From contig CAZLGG010000085.1 of the NCBI GenBank assembly GCA_964559135.1, positions 1 to 16,744 of the forward strand: a stretch of 16,744 bases of DNA. Direction: 5' to 3'. This document shows, piece after piece, positions 7,458 through 15,298 of this stretch (position 1 is the first letter of the stretch; each line of letters starts with the position of its first letter). The position numbers and the translations under genes were made by a program. Origin of the DNA: DRQF01 sp964559135. Its GTDB lineage: Bacteria; Planctomycetota; GCA-002687715; DRQF01. The notes below the pieces were generated by a model. The model saw nothing but the letters and a program-made list of their open reading frames with translations. It made no database searches and had not been told where the DNA came from.

Positions 7458-7862
7458 GTGGGAACGAAGGTGGATCACATCGGCGTCGCCGTGCCCGACC
7501 TGGAAAGAGCCCTTGGCGTTTGGAGGGACGTTCTGGGACTCGAGCTCCAGGACATCGAAGTCGTCCCGGATCAGAAGGTCAAGGTCGCGAAACTCCGCGC
7601 CGGAGAGAGCGTCATCGAGTTGCTGGAGCCTACGGAGGAAGACTCGCCGGTCGGTCGCTTCCTGGTCCGTTCCGGCGGCGGAATCCATCACATCTGTCTC
7701 GAGGTCGAGGACCTCGAGGCCGCGCTCGAGGCCTTCGCCGCCAAGGGGCTCCGGCTCATCGACGAGAAGCCTCGTTGCGGAGCGGGCGGCCACCGCATTG
7801 CATTCGTCCACCCGAAGAGCATGGGTGGAGTTCTCTTGGAACTGACCGAGGCGCCCCGATGA
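7458..7862 (+). CDS. mce: Methylmalonyl-CoA epimerase
   Basis: A 134-residue vicinal-oxygen-chelate (glyoxalase-fold) protein that interconverts (S)- and (R)-methylmalonyl-CoA, linking the carboxylase product to the mutase substrate. Two beta-alpha-beta-beta-beta units are visible. Likely metal ligands are H7 in 'VDHIGVAV', E54 in 'SVIELLEP', H77 or H78 in 'GGIHHICLEVEDL', and E128 in 'VLLELTE'. 'KPRCGAGGHRIAFVHPKS' (104-121) is typical of this epimerase rather than lactoylglutathione lyase. GTG 7458 is chosen because AAGGAG lies six bases upstream; an in-frame GTG at 7443 overlaps the mutase stop but lacks a ribosome site. The gap to the mutase is 11 bases, and the stop overlaps the next ATG as ATGA. 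Confidence 0.93.
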   Translation: MGTKVDHIGVAVPDLERALGVWRDVLGLELQDIEVVPDQKVKVAKLRAGESVIELLEPTEEDSPVGRFLVRSGGGIHHICLEVEDLEAALEAFAAKGLRLIDEKPRCGAGGHRIAFVHPKSMGGVLLELTEAPR

Positions 7863-9403
7863 AGGACCGAATCGAAGAACTCCGACGCCTCCGTGAGGAA
7901 TCGCGGCTGGGTGGAGGCGAAGCCCGTATCGCGGCGCAGCACGAGCGGGGGCAGTTGACCGCGCGGGAGAGGATCGACCTTCTGTTCGATCCAGGCTCGT
8001 TCGTGGAATTGGATGCTTTCGTCCGACATCGCTGTCGCGACTTCGGGCTGGACAAGCAGCGCCCCCTCGGGGATGGCGTCGTCACCGGCTACGGCCTCAT
8101 CGGCGGCCGACATTGCTACGTCTTCGCTCAGGATTTCACGGTCTTCGGCGGATCTTTGGCCGAGGCGCACGCCGCCAAGATCTGCAAGATCATGGACATG
8201 GCCATGAAGGGTGGCAAGCCCGTCATCGGTCTTTGCGATTCCGGAGGCGCACGCATTCAGGAGGGCGTCGTCAGTCTGGGAGGTTACGCGGACATCTTTC
8301 TCCGCAACACGCTCGCTTCCGGAGTCATCCCGCAGCTCTCCGCGATCATGGGACCCTGCGCCGGAGGGGCCGTCTACTCGCCCGCCATCACCGACTTCGT
8401 CACGATGGTCGAGGGGACGAGCTACATGTTCATCACCGGCCCCAATGTTCTCAAGACCGTCACGCACGAGGACGTCACGTCGGAAGAGTTGGGCGGCGCC
8501 CGCGCGCACGCACAAAAAAGCGGCGTTGCGCACTTCACGGCGAAGAACGATGCGGATGCGCTGAACCTCCTGCGCCTGCTGTTCGGGTATCTGCCGCTCA
8601 ACAACGCCGAGGACCCGCCTCGCATTCCGTCGGACGATCCGATCGACCGTGCCGACCCCGAACTCGACACGATCGTGCCGGACAACCCCAACAAGCCCTA
8701 CGACATCCGCGAGGTCATCGACCGCGTGATGGACCGCGGGAGCTTTCTCGAAGTCATGAAGGAGTTCGCCCAGAACATCGTGATCGGTTTCGGGCGTCTG
8801 GACGGCGGCGTCGTGGGGCTCGTCGCCAACCAGCCGTCCGTCTTGGCCGGTTGCCTCGACATCGATGCGTCGGTCAAGGGAGCCCGATTCGTTCGCTTCT
8901 GCGACGCGTTCAACATTCCGATCGTCACCTTCGAAGACGTCCCGGGTTTTCTTCCCGGCGTGGCGCAGGAACACGGGGGCATCATTCGTCATGGAGCGAA
9001 ACTGCTCTATGCGTACTGCGAAGCGACCGTCCCGAAGATCACCGTCATCACTCGCAAAGCCTACGGCGGGGCGTACGACGTCATGAACTCCAAGCACGTG
9101 CGCGGGGATCTGAACCTGGCGTGGCCTTCCGCGGAGATCGCCGTCATGGGAGCGCAGGGAGCGGTCGAGGTGATTTTCCGCCGTCAGATCGCCGCGGCCG
9201 AGGACCCGGATGCCGAGAAGCAGCGGCTGGTTCAAGAATACGAGGAACGCTTCAACAACCCGTATCTCGCGGCGGAACGCGGCTACGTCGATGACGTCAT
9301 CGAGCCGCATCAGACCCGTCTGCGTCTCATTCAGGGTTTGGCCGTGCTCGCGAACAAAAAGGACGACAACCCACCCAAGAAACACGGGAATCTCCCCCTA
9401 TGA
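7859..9403 (+). CDS. pccB: Propionyl-CoA carboxylase beta (carboxyltransferase) subunit
   Basis: A 514-residue acyl-CoA carboxylase beta subunit that moves the carboxyl group from carboxybiotin to acyl-CoA. The N-terminal half has the acyl-CoA oxyanion-hole region 'CDSGGARIQEGV' (126-137) and 'GPCAGGAVYSPA' (165-176); the C-terminal half has 'FEDVPGFLPG...QEHGGIIRHGAKLLYAY' (358-386) and 'RKAYGGAYDVMNSKH' (399-413). Asp407 in AYDVM corresponds to the aspartate that marks propionyl-CoA preference in actinobacterial PccB/AccD5 (hydrophobic in acetyl/long-chain types). It starts at ATG 7859 inside the ATGA overlap with the epimerase and ends in an ATGA overlap with the biotin carboxylase, so stoichiometric coupled translation is likely. 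Context with mutase and epimerase supports propionyl over methylcrotonyl substrate. Confidence 0.95.
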   Translation: MKDRIEELRRLREESRLGGGEARIAAQHERGQLTARERIDLLFDPGSFVELDAFVRHRCRDFGLDKQRPLGDGVVTGYGLIGGRHCYVFAQDFTVFGGSLAEAHAAKICKIMDMAMKGGKPVIGLCDSGGARIQEGVVSLGGYADIFLRNTLASGVIPQLSAIMGPCAGGAVYSPAITDFVTMVEGTSYMFITGPNVLKTVTHEDVTSEELGGARAHAQKSGVAHFTAKNDADALNLLRLLFGYLPLNNAEDPPRIPSDDPIDRADPELDTIVPDNPNKPYDIREVIDRVMDRGSFLEVMKEFAQNIVIGFGRLDGGVVGLVANQPSVLAGCLDIDASVKGARFVRFCDAFNIPIVTFEDVPGFLPGVAQEHGGIIRHGAKLLYAYCEATVPKITVITRKAYGGAYDVMNSKHVRGDLNLAWPSAEIAVMGAQGAVEVIFRRQIAAAEDPDAEKQRLVQEYEERFNNPYLAAERGYVDDVIEPHQTRLRLIQGLAVLANKKDDNPPKKHGNLPL

Positions 9404-10917
9404 GTTCGGAAGCCCGTCCGCTGAAAAAGGTCCTCGTGGCGAATCGGGGCGAGATCGCGGTTCGAATCATCCGCGCTTGCCGTACTCACGGCATCGAGTG
9501 CGCCGTCGTCTACTCCGATGCGGACCGTACGACGCGCGCCGTACGGTTGGCGAACGAGGCTGTTCGAATCGGTCCGCCCGAAGCGCGGCTTTCCTACCTG
9601 GACCCCGAGAGGATTCTGGATGCGGCGCAACAGGTCGGCGCGGACGCGATCCATCCGGGGTACGGATTCCTCGCCGAGAGCGCCGAGTTCGCGCGTGCGG
9701 TCCGCGAGGCCGGTTTCGTCTTCGTGGGGCCGTCCGCGGACGCCATCGACGCGATGGGCGACAAGATCAACGCTCGGCGCCGCATGACCGAGGCCGGCGT
9801 GCCCGTCGTCCCGGGCCGGGAAGCGGACGCCTTCGATCGAGATTCTCTGGCCGAGGCGGCGAAATCCATCGGCTACCCGGTGATGCTCAAGGCGACGGCG
9901 GGTGGGGGCGGCAAGGGCATTCGCATCGTCTGGGAGGAGTCCGAACTGTGGTCGGCCTACGAGCAATCGGTGGGCGAGGCCAAGAAGGCTTTCGGCAACG
10001 GCACGGTCTACATGGAAAAGGCGCTCGAAGAGCCCCACCACGTGGAGTTCCAGATCTTCGGCGATCGTCACGGGAATGTCGTCCATCTGTTCGATCGGGA
10101 ATGCAGCGTCCAGAGACGGCATCAAAAGGTCGTCGAGGAGTCGCCGAGTCCGTTTCTGACTCCGACTCTGCGTGCGGAGATGGCGGAGGCCGCCGTCGCC
10201 GCCGCCAAGGCGATGGACTACGACAACGCCGGCACCGTTGAGTTCCTCGTCGACAGGCACCGGAAGTTCTACTTCCTGGAGATGAACACCAGGTTGCAGG
10301 TCGAGCATCCCGTCACGGAGATGGTCCTGGGGGTCGATCTCGTGGCGGAGCAACTCCGCGTCGCCGCCGGTGAGCCCTTGAGCTTCGAGCAGAAAGATCT
10401 CGCTCCTCACGGGCATGCCATCGAGGTGCGTGTGTGTGCCGAGGACCCCGAACGCAACTACATGCCCGCGGTGGGGACGGTCCAGGCGTTGACGGTCCCC
10501 GCCGGGCCGGGAGTCCGCGTCGACTCCGGGCTCGCACCGGGATTGGAAGTGACCCTTCACTACGACTCCATGCTGGCCAAGTTGATCTGCTGGGGGACCG
10601 ATCGCGACCAAGCCCTCGGGCGGCTGAAGCAGGCCTTGAGCGAATTCAAGGTAGCGGGGCTCAAGACGAACATCCCGTTCCTCGGCGCGATCTTGCGTGA
10701 CGAGCGTTTCGCCGAGGGACTCTACGACACGGGGTTCTTGAACGACTTTCGACCTCCGGAGATGAGAGAGGACCTCCTTCGGGCGGCTCTCGTGGCCGCG
10801 GTTCTGACTCGCCACGGGGGTGCCATCGGGTCGGCGGCGCGGGCGGCTTCGACCCAGTCCGGGGGCATGGATCCTTGGAAGGCGCTCGGACGGTGGAAGA
10901 GGCTGGGGAGACCATGA
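9400..10917 (+). CDS. pccA: Biotin carboxylase subunit of propionyl-CoA carboxylase (stand-alone)
   Basis: A 505-residue biotin carboxylase that uses ATP and bicarbonate to carboxylate biotin on the carrier encoded next door. Seen: N-terminal 'KVLVANRGEIAVRIIRACR' (10-28), 'IHPGYGFLAES' (84-94), the ATP-grasp glycine loop GGGGKG (168-173), 'ECSVQRRHQKV' (234-244) and 'EMNTRLQVEHPVTE' (294-307) with catalytic Glu/Arg residues, then the C-terminal biotin-carboxylase domain to about 455. Actinobacterial and mitochondrial alpha subunits continue into BT and biotin-carrier domains; here the chain stops after about 50 poorly conserved residues, and those domains are a separate protein. ATG 9400 overlaps the pccB stop (ATGA), and the stop overlaps the carrier ATG in the same way. 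By sequence alone it could also be called AccC; neighbours favour propionyl-CoA carboxylase. Confidence 0.93.
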   Translation: MSSEARPLKKVLVANRGEIAVRIIRACRTHGIECAVVYSDADRTTRAVRLANEAVRIGPPEARLSYLDPERILDAAQQVGADAIHPGYGFLAESAEFARAVREAGFVFVGPSADAIDAMGDKINARRRMTEAGVPVVPGREADAFDRDSLAEAAKSIGYPVMLKATAGGGGKGIRIVWEESELWSAYEQSVGEAKKAFGNGTVYMEKALEEPHHVEFQIFGDRHGNVVHLFDRECSVQRRHQKVVEESPSPFLTPTLRAEMAEAAVAAAKAMDYDNAGTVEFLVDRHRKFYFLEMNTRLQVEHPVTEMVLGVDLVAEQLRVAAGEPLSFEQKDLAPHGHAIEVRVCAEDPERNYMPAVGTVQALTVPAGPGVRVDSGLAPGLEVTLHYDSMLAKLICWGTDRDQALGRLKQALSEFKVAGLKTNIPFLGAILRDERFAEGLYDTGFLNDFRPPEMREDLLRAALVAAVLTRHGGAIGSAARAASTQSGGMDPWKALGRWKRLGRP

Positions 10918-11444
10918 AGTATCTGGTGAGCCACGATGGGGCGGAACACACCCTCGACATCGAGGATCTTGGGGACGGCTGCTTCCGCGTCGAGGTCGAC
11001 GGCAAGCTCTTCGATGCCGATTTCCGTTCGACGGGGGCAGGGCCGATCGTGTCCCTGGTTCTCGACGGCCGTTCCTACGAATTGCTCGTCCTCGCCGACG
11101 GTCCGAGGGTGGACGTGATCCATCACGGCTTGGGTGTCGAACTTTTGGTCGAGACGGAGCGTGAATACCACGCTCGGATGGTCTCGGCGGACGGCGGTGA
11201 CGCCGGCGAGGAGGACGTCAGGGCCGTGATGCCCGGCATCGTCGTTCGCATCCAGGTCGAAGAGGGCGACCGCGTGGAACGGGGGCAGGCCCTGTTGGTT
11301 CTCGAAGCCATGAAAATGGAAAACGAGATCCGCGCCACGACGACGGGGCTCGTGGGGAGAATCGCCGTCGAAGCCGGGCAAACCGTGAACGCGGGCGACC
11401 TGTTGCTCGAACTGACCGGGGCTCCGGAGACGGAATCCCGCTGA
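10914..11444 (+). CDS. Biotin carrier protein of propionyl-CoA carboxylase (BT-BCCP-like)
   Basis: A 176-residue protein. Residues about 100-172 are a biotinyl/lipoyl domain with 'VMPGIVVRIQVEEGDRV' (105-121) and the biotinylation motif EAMKMEN (131-137), Lys134 being the modified residue. Residues 1-90 are beta-rich ('GCFRVEVDGK', 'IVSLVLDGRSYELLV') and resemble the BT linker domain that joins carboxylase and carrier in fused alpha subunits, so this is inferred to be the detached C-terminal half of PccA. A Gly/Asp/Glu-rich hinge (about 91-101) separates the two parts. ATG 10914 lies in the ATGA overlap with the biotin carboxylase, with GGGGAG just upstream; an in-frame upstream ATG at 10875 is less likely as it lies inside the previous gene. 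Last gene of the operon. Confidence 0.92.
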   Translation: MKYLVSHDGAEHTLDIEDLGDGCFRVEVDGKLFDADFRSTGAGPIVSLVLDGRSYELLVLADGPRVDVIHHGLGVELLVETEREYHARMVSADGGDAGEEDVRAVMPGIVVRIQVEEGDRVERGQALLVLEAMKMENEIRATTTGLVGRIAVEAGQTVNAGDLLLELTGAPETESR

Positions 11445-11547
11445 CCTTTGGCCCTCCAACGTGGCGCCCGTGTCTTCGCCCTCGTTGGTCTCCCCCTGGA
11501 AATCGCCCCGGATTCAGGGGATTCGGCGGTCGCTGTCGCACTCGATG

Positions 11548-11600
11548 AGAGAAAAGTCGGATTTTTTCCCACCGAAACGGCCAAAAATTCCGCTTTCTCT
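11548..11600. other. 53-nt imperfect hairpin in the spacer after the propionate operon
   Basis: Paired arms: AGAGAAA (11548-11554) with TTTCTCT (11594-11600); G56 with C93 (last two digits, flanking single-base bulges); CGGA (11558-11561) with TCCG (11589-11592); TTTTT (11563-11567) with AAAAA (11583-11587); and an apical CCG-AAA-CGG. It is locally AT-rich in GC-rich DNA. It lies 103 bases after the carrier gene stop and about 100 before the next start. It may serve as an operon-end structure, but the T-run is inside the stem rather than after it, so I do not call it a standard terminator. Confidence 0.55.
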
Positions 11601-11601
11601 A

Positions 11602-11613
11602 GGAGCAAGCTCC
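11602..11613. promoter_or_regulatory. GGAGC-AA-GCTCC inverted repeat, possible operator
   Basis: A perfect 5-bp inverted repeat with a 2-base centre immediately follows the 53-nt hairpin and lies 13 bases before a TATATG (11627-11632) that could be a -10 box for the SBBP gene. No convincing -35 accompanies it. Short palindromes arise by chance, so this is tentative. Confidence 0.25.
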
Positions 11614-11700
11614 ACGTTTCCTATTCTATATGGACTTCAAGGCGTCGCCTGGACGAGGTTTCCAGGGACAGGTATCGATTGAGTTGGATTGAGTGATCGC

Positions 11701-13905
11701 ATGAGCGCCAAGTACCCCCATTTCTTCTGCATCTTGTGGCTTCTCTTTCTCGGTGGGTCCCTTCGTGCGCAGGACATTGCGCCTGCCGTGCCCCCTCAGG
11801 CACTCGGGTCGCTTCCGTTGGGGTTCATGGAGAACAAGGGACAGTCCCATCCCCTCATCCGCTACGAAGCGCGAGGCGTTTCGGGAAGCGTGGCCCTCCT
11901 GTCTTCGGGGCCCGTGCTCAGCCTTGCGCCCGAGCCGGCGCCACCGGGGTTCCGTCCCGCTCCGACGACCTCGCCTCTCCCGGATTTCCGCGTCGCGGTG
12001 CGTTTCGTGAACGCCCAGTCCTCGGCCGGTCTCTCACCGGTCGACCGCCTTCCGGGGACGGTGAACTTCTTCTCCGGATCCGACAAGAAGAAATGGCTGA
12101 CCGGGCTCGCGACGTATCGCAAGGTGATCTACGACGATCTCTACAAGGGCATCGACCTCGATTACACGGGTCGCGAGGGTCGCCTGAAGGGGACGTTCCT
12201 CGTGGACGCCGGTGCGGACCCGAGCGCCATTCGCTGGCGCTATGAAGGCGTGAAGAACGTCACCGTGGACACCAAGACGGGCGACCTCGTTCTGGAGTTG
12301 GGCGATTCCCGTTACGGCATCGACGGTCGCATGAGGGAGCTGGCGCCCGTGGCGTGGCAGCAGATCGACGGCAAACGCCGCGACGTCGATATCAAGTACC
12401 AGCTTCACGCGGACGGCGAAGTGACCTTCCAACTGGGGACGTACGATTCGAATCATCCTTTGGTGATCGATCCCACCGTGATCTTCGCCACCCACTTCGG
12501 AGGCAACGGGACGGATCACTGCATCTCCACCAAGATGGACAAACACGGTCGTATCTACATGGCCGGCCGGACCCATTCGAATCCCGCGGTCAATGCGGGC
12601 CAGGGATGGCCTGTCACGCCACAGGCGTTCGACCCCACCTACAACGGAGAGGTCGCGGACGCCTACGTGATGATGCTGAGCGAGGACGGGCAAACCCTCA
12701 TCTTCAGCTCCTACCTCGGCGGCGGCGACCCGACGAATTTCAGTATTTTCGGGGGCGCGGATTGGGGCCTCGACATGGACGTGGATCGATTCGGCAACGT
12801 CTACGTCGTTGGCTTCACCGAGTCGTCGAACTTCCCCATCACGGCGGATGCCATCCAGCCCCAGCGGAACGGCACGGCGATGGACGCCTTCGTCACCATC
12901 GTCACGCCTCACGGCGATGGCATCCTCTACAGCAGCTATATAGGTGGAACGAGCTTGGATTTCGCCACGTCGGTCGAAATCGACGCGGACGGCTATGTTT
13001 GGGTGGGCGGATACACCTACTCCTCGGACTTCCCGACCCTCTCCAAATCTTATCAAGCCGTGTTCGGCGGCGTCGAGGACATGTTTCTCGTCAAGTTCAA
13101 ACCGGGGCAGTCCCTCTACTCGTATGCGACCTACCTCGGTTGGAGTGGACTCGACGAATGTCTCGACATGAAGCTTGGCCCCGAGGGCTCGGGCTTGGTT
13201 TATATTGGAGGCTTCAGCGATTCCACGGTGGACTTCTCGACGTTTCCGAATCTCGTCGACATCATTTCGCCGCAGCCCACCAACGCCGGATTCTGTGACG
13301 GACTCTTCGCGATCCTGCGGCCCCGCAACCAGGGACCCGCCGACCTCGTCTATGCCACTTTCTGGGGCGGGTCCGGACCTGACAACCTCCTCGGCATGGA
13401 TGTCAGTGACACGGGCGATGCTTTCATCACGGGACTTTCGGGTTCGATGGACTTCCCGCTCGATCTCTCCAGCTTCACCATCAACGGCGGGGGTGACATG
13501 TATGCCGCTCGCATCACCCCGAATGGGCTGGGGCTCACGGATATCCGATTCAGTACGGTGATCGGCGGGACGGCCTACGACGTCGGTTACGACATCCGCT
13601 TCTACAACAATCAGGTCTACGTCACAGGCATCATCACCGGGATCTTCGGAGCCGACGGGTTTCTCACGATCCTCGGCGACTTCGGCGCTCTCATCTCGAC
13701 GACGGCCATCGGCGGCCCCTTCTTCGAGGAAGGAATCACCCTCGACGTCAACGAGACGGGCATCGTCGTCGGCGGCTACGGGCAGTGCCAGAACACCGAG
13801 ATCAACTTCCAAAACTGCATGTCCGGGTTCCCCTACGTGAATGCGTACCAGCCCTTTTTCGCCGGCGGTTCCGGCGATGGCTGGATCGCCAAGTGGGCTC
13901 ACTGA
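11701..13905 (+). CDS. Secreted SBBP-repeat beta-propeller protein
   Basis: A 734-residue predicted secreted protein of unknown function. Residues 1-24 form a signal peptide: short basic start, hydrophobic 'FFCILWLLFLGG', then 'SLRA' before the likely cut. Residues about 40-260 match the domain that usually precedes SBBP repeats, from 'GFMENKGQ' (41-48) through 'GTVNFFSG' (119-126), 'YDDLYKGIDLDY' (144-155) to 'HPLVIDPTV' (252-260). From 262 on are beta-propeller (SBBP/NHL-like) repeats with the hallmark D-x-x-G-x-x-Y-V-x-G-x-T/S...FP: 'GNVYVVGFTESSNFP' (365-379), 'GYVWVGGYTYSSDFP' (431-445), 'GLVYIGGFSD' (498-507), 'GDAFITGLSGSMDFP'. It ends in 'GWIAKWAH' with no transmembrane or sorting tail seen. 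ATG 11701 is chosen for the signal peptide; TTG 11689 is in frame and the ribosome site is weak. It stands alone, convergent with the next gene. Confidence 0.85.
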   Translation: MSAKYPHFFCILWLLFLGGSLRAQDIAPAVPPQALGSLPLGFMENKGQSHPLIRYEARGVSGSVALLSSGPVLSLAPEPAPPGFRPAPTTSPLPDFRVAVRFVNAQSSAGLSPVDRLPGTVNFFSGSDKKKWLTGLATYRKVIYDDLYKGIDLDYTGREGRLKGTFLVDAGADPSAIRWRYEGVKNVTVDTKTGDLVLELGDSRYGIDGRMRELAPVAWQQIDGKRRDVDIKYQLHADGEVTFQLGTYDSNHPLVIDPTVIFATHFGGNGTDHCISTKMDKHGRIYMAGRTHSNPAVNAGQGWPVTPQAFDPTYNGEVADAYVMMLSEDGQTLIFSSYLGGGDPTNFSIFGGADWGLDMDVDRFGNVYVVGFTESSNFPITADAIQPQRNGTAMDAFVTIVTPHGDGILYSSYIGGTSLDFATSVEIDADGYVWVGGYTYSSDFPTLSKSYQAVFGGVEDMFLVKFKPGQSLYSYATYLGWSGLDECLDMKLGPEGSGLVYIGGFSDSTVDFSTFPNLVDIISPQPTNAGFCDGLFAILRPRNQGPADLVYATFWGGSGPDNLLGMDVSDTGDAFITGLSGSMDFPLDLSSFTINGGGDMYAARITPNGLGLTDIRFSTVIGGTAYDVGYDIRFYNNQVYVTGIITGIFGADGFLTILGDFGALISTTAIGGPFFEEGITLDVNETGIVVGGYGQCQNTEINFQNCMSGFPYVNAYQPFFAGGSGDGWIAKWAH

Positions 13906-13925
13906 GAACGCGCACCAAAGGCATG

Positions 13926-13939
13926 AAGAGCTAGCTCTT
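13926..13939. other. 14-bp perfect palindrome after the SBBP gene
   Basis: AAGAGCTAGCTCTT is a perfect palindrome 20 bases after the SBBP stop, in the 168-base convergent spacer. A hairpin would need to open the central bases, leaving about 5 bp, and no T-run follows, so a role in termination is only possible. The rest of the spacer contains a small GAGCC-TCTC-GGCTC hairpin (14041-14054) and nothing coding that I can support. Confidence 0.3.
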
Positions 13940-14065
13940 GGCTCCATGTCATCGAAGCCTCCTTCACCTGGATCTTCGTTGACCTTCTCATTGTTCTCTC
14001 ACGGAGGCGCGGAGCGGCAAAGAAGAACGTCGAGGATCGAGAGCCTCTCGGCTCCTCATGCCCCT

Positions 14066-14084
14066 TCGAGGACTCAATCCTCGA
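14066..14084. other. 7-bp hairpin at the 3' end of the nucleotidyltransferase gene
   Basis: TCGAGGA (14066-14072) and TCCTCGA (14078-14084) pair perfectly around a 5-base loop that contains the gene's stop codon. No U-tract follows on either strand. It could contribute to termination or transcript stability at this convergent junction. Confidence 0.3.
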
Positions 14085-15132
14085 GAATCGACGCGACGAG
14101 GGCCGCGCCCGCTTCGCAATCGGGCCACCGTTTGAGAGCCGCGGCGAGCCCCCGCATGACCTTGCGGGTGACAGCCGGTCCGGACTCGGCGAACGCAAGC
14201 GCTGCGTGCTCGAGGTCGTCCGGTCTGTCCTCCGCCAGGGCCTCGATCAGAAGAGCCGCCTGATGCAGGTCCTTTCCTGATTTGGTCTGCTGGATGACTG
14301 ACCTGGTTTGGCTGACGAGGAGCTTGTGGAGGGCGAATCGTGCCGGTGAAGGGACGGCCACGAGCGTTGCCGTTTTGCTCTCGATCGCTGCGGCCGGTTG
14401 AGCTTCCTCCATGGCGAGCGAGAGAAACTTGATGGGAGCCGCAGCAGCCTTGAACCTCGGAATGTGAATTGGCGCCGAGTCGCCGTCACGACCGGGCGTG
14501 ATGAGATCGACGCGGAGTTGCTTGCCGCGGACGCGAAATGAGGTGGATGGATGTCTCGGGTCGAGCTGGGGCACCGGGATGAAACCCATTTGGAGGCTTT
14601 CCAGCGCTTTCGGAACGTTCGCGTCGAGGGCGGGAACGGCCACCCGCACATGACCGGCAATGTCGACATCCTGCGTGCGCCACGCAGCCTCCGGGCACGC
14701 GAGGCCGAGGAGGTTACCGATGATCAGGAAGGCATACGATCCCATCAATACTCCGCCCGAGGCAAATACGCCGGCATCCGCGAGAGCGCGAAGGATCCGC
14801 CCGCTTCCGTGGGGGACCAGGGTGATTCCGGCGGCGCGCAACAGGCCGGCGAGCCGCGCGATCTGCGCTCTATCCGCTTCGCGAGTAGCGCGTTGAACAG
14901 AGTAGCTGTTCATGATTTCGTTGAGTGAATCGTTTCGGCGACCGATCGAGAGCTGGCGTTTCGACCCGCCAGGATCGGAATACTGGAAGTACACGTACTC
15001 CAAGCCTTTGACGAGCTTCGTCGTGAAGGAGCCTGACAGGTGTGACCAGCCTCGTTCGCTCTCCGCCGCCAGGAGAATGGCGAGGAGTTCGGAGTGCAGG
15101 GTCTGGGAGTCTTCCGGGTGTCGGTGGATCAT
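14074..15132 (-). CDS. GSU2403-type nucleotidyltransferase-fold protein
   Basis: A 352-residue protein resembling the GSU2403 / NTP_transf_8 group of nucleotidyltransferase-fold proteins. Evidence: an N-terminal region typical of the group ('EDSQTLHSELLAILLAAE', 7-24; 'VYFQYSDPGGSKRQLSIG', 47-64) and a polymerase-beta-like core with GS at 131-132 ('LMGSYAF') followed by 'RTQDVDIAG' (152-160), giving the D-x-D metal pair D155/D157. The C-terminal half is helical and unassigned. Catalytic residues look intact; the substrate is unknown. Members of this fold include toxins, antibiotic-modifying and RNA-modifying enzymes, so function cannot be fixed. ATG 15132 is preferred over ATG 15198 because the group begins near this point and the 22 extra residues would be coded by a strong inverted repeat; no good ribosome site is seen. 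It lies 166 bases downstream of the helicase gene, same strand. Confidence 0.72.
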   Translation of the reverse strand: MIHRHPEDSQTLHSELLAILLAAESERGWSHLSGSFTTKLVKGLEYVYFQYSDPGGSKRQLSIGRRNDSLNEIMNSYSVQRATREADRAQIARLAGLLRAAGITLVPHGSGRILRALADAGVFASGGVLMGSYAFLIIGNLLGLACPEAAWRTQDVDIAGHVRVAVPALDANVPKALESLQMGFIPVPQLDPRHPSTSFRVRGKQLRVDLITPGRDGDSAPIHIPRFKAAAAPIKFLSLAMEEAQPAAAIESKTATLVAVPSPARFALHKLLVSQTRSVIQQTKSGKDLHQAALLIEALAEDRPDDLEHAALAFAESGPAVTRKVMRGLAAALKRWPDCEAGAALVASILED

Positions 15133-15133
15133 C

Positions 15134-15167
15134 GTTATACGCAGGATATGTCTTTTCTGCGTATAAC
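15134..15167 (-). promoter_or_regulatory. 11-bp perfect inverted repeat, probable operator of the nucleotidyltransferase gene
   Basis: GTTATACGCAG (15134-15144) and CTGCGTATAAC (15157-15167) are exact reverse complements separated by 12 bases, ending one base before the chosen ATG. On the minus strand the distal arm contains TATACG (15165-15160), which with ATGACT (15188-15183) and a 17-base spacer forms a candidate promoter (4 of 6 at both hexamers). A dimeric repressor bound here would cover the -10 box, or the transcript could fold over the start codon. Confidence 0.6.
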
Positions 15168-15298
15168 CAAGGGGCGTCCGCAAGTCATTTTTGATCAATG
15201 AGCTACGGATGTGACCTTCGACACTCCGTGCTCCAAGCCGATCTTGTCACCGACGAGACCGACGACGGGGAGAGCCATCGGTGTTTCGGCTTGTGCAC

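Noticed and set aside
15132..15198. ATG 15198 as the start of the nucleotidyltransferase
   Set aside because: The added residues would be encoded by the inverted repeat and candidate promoter, and the family-like N-terminus begins at ATG 15132.
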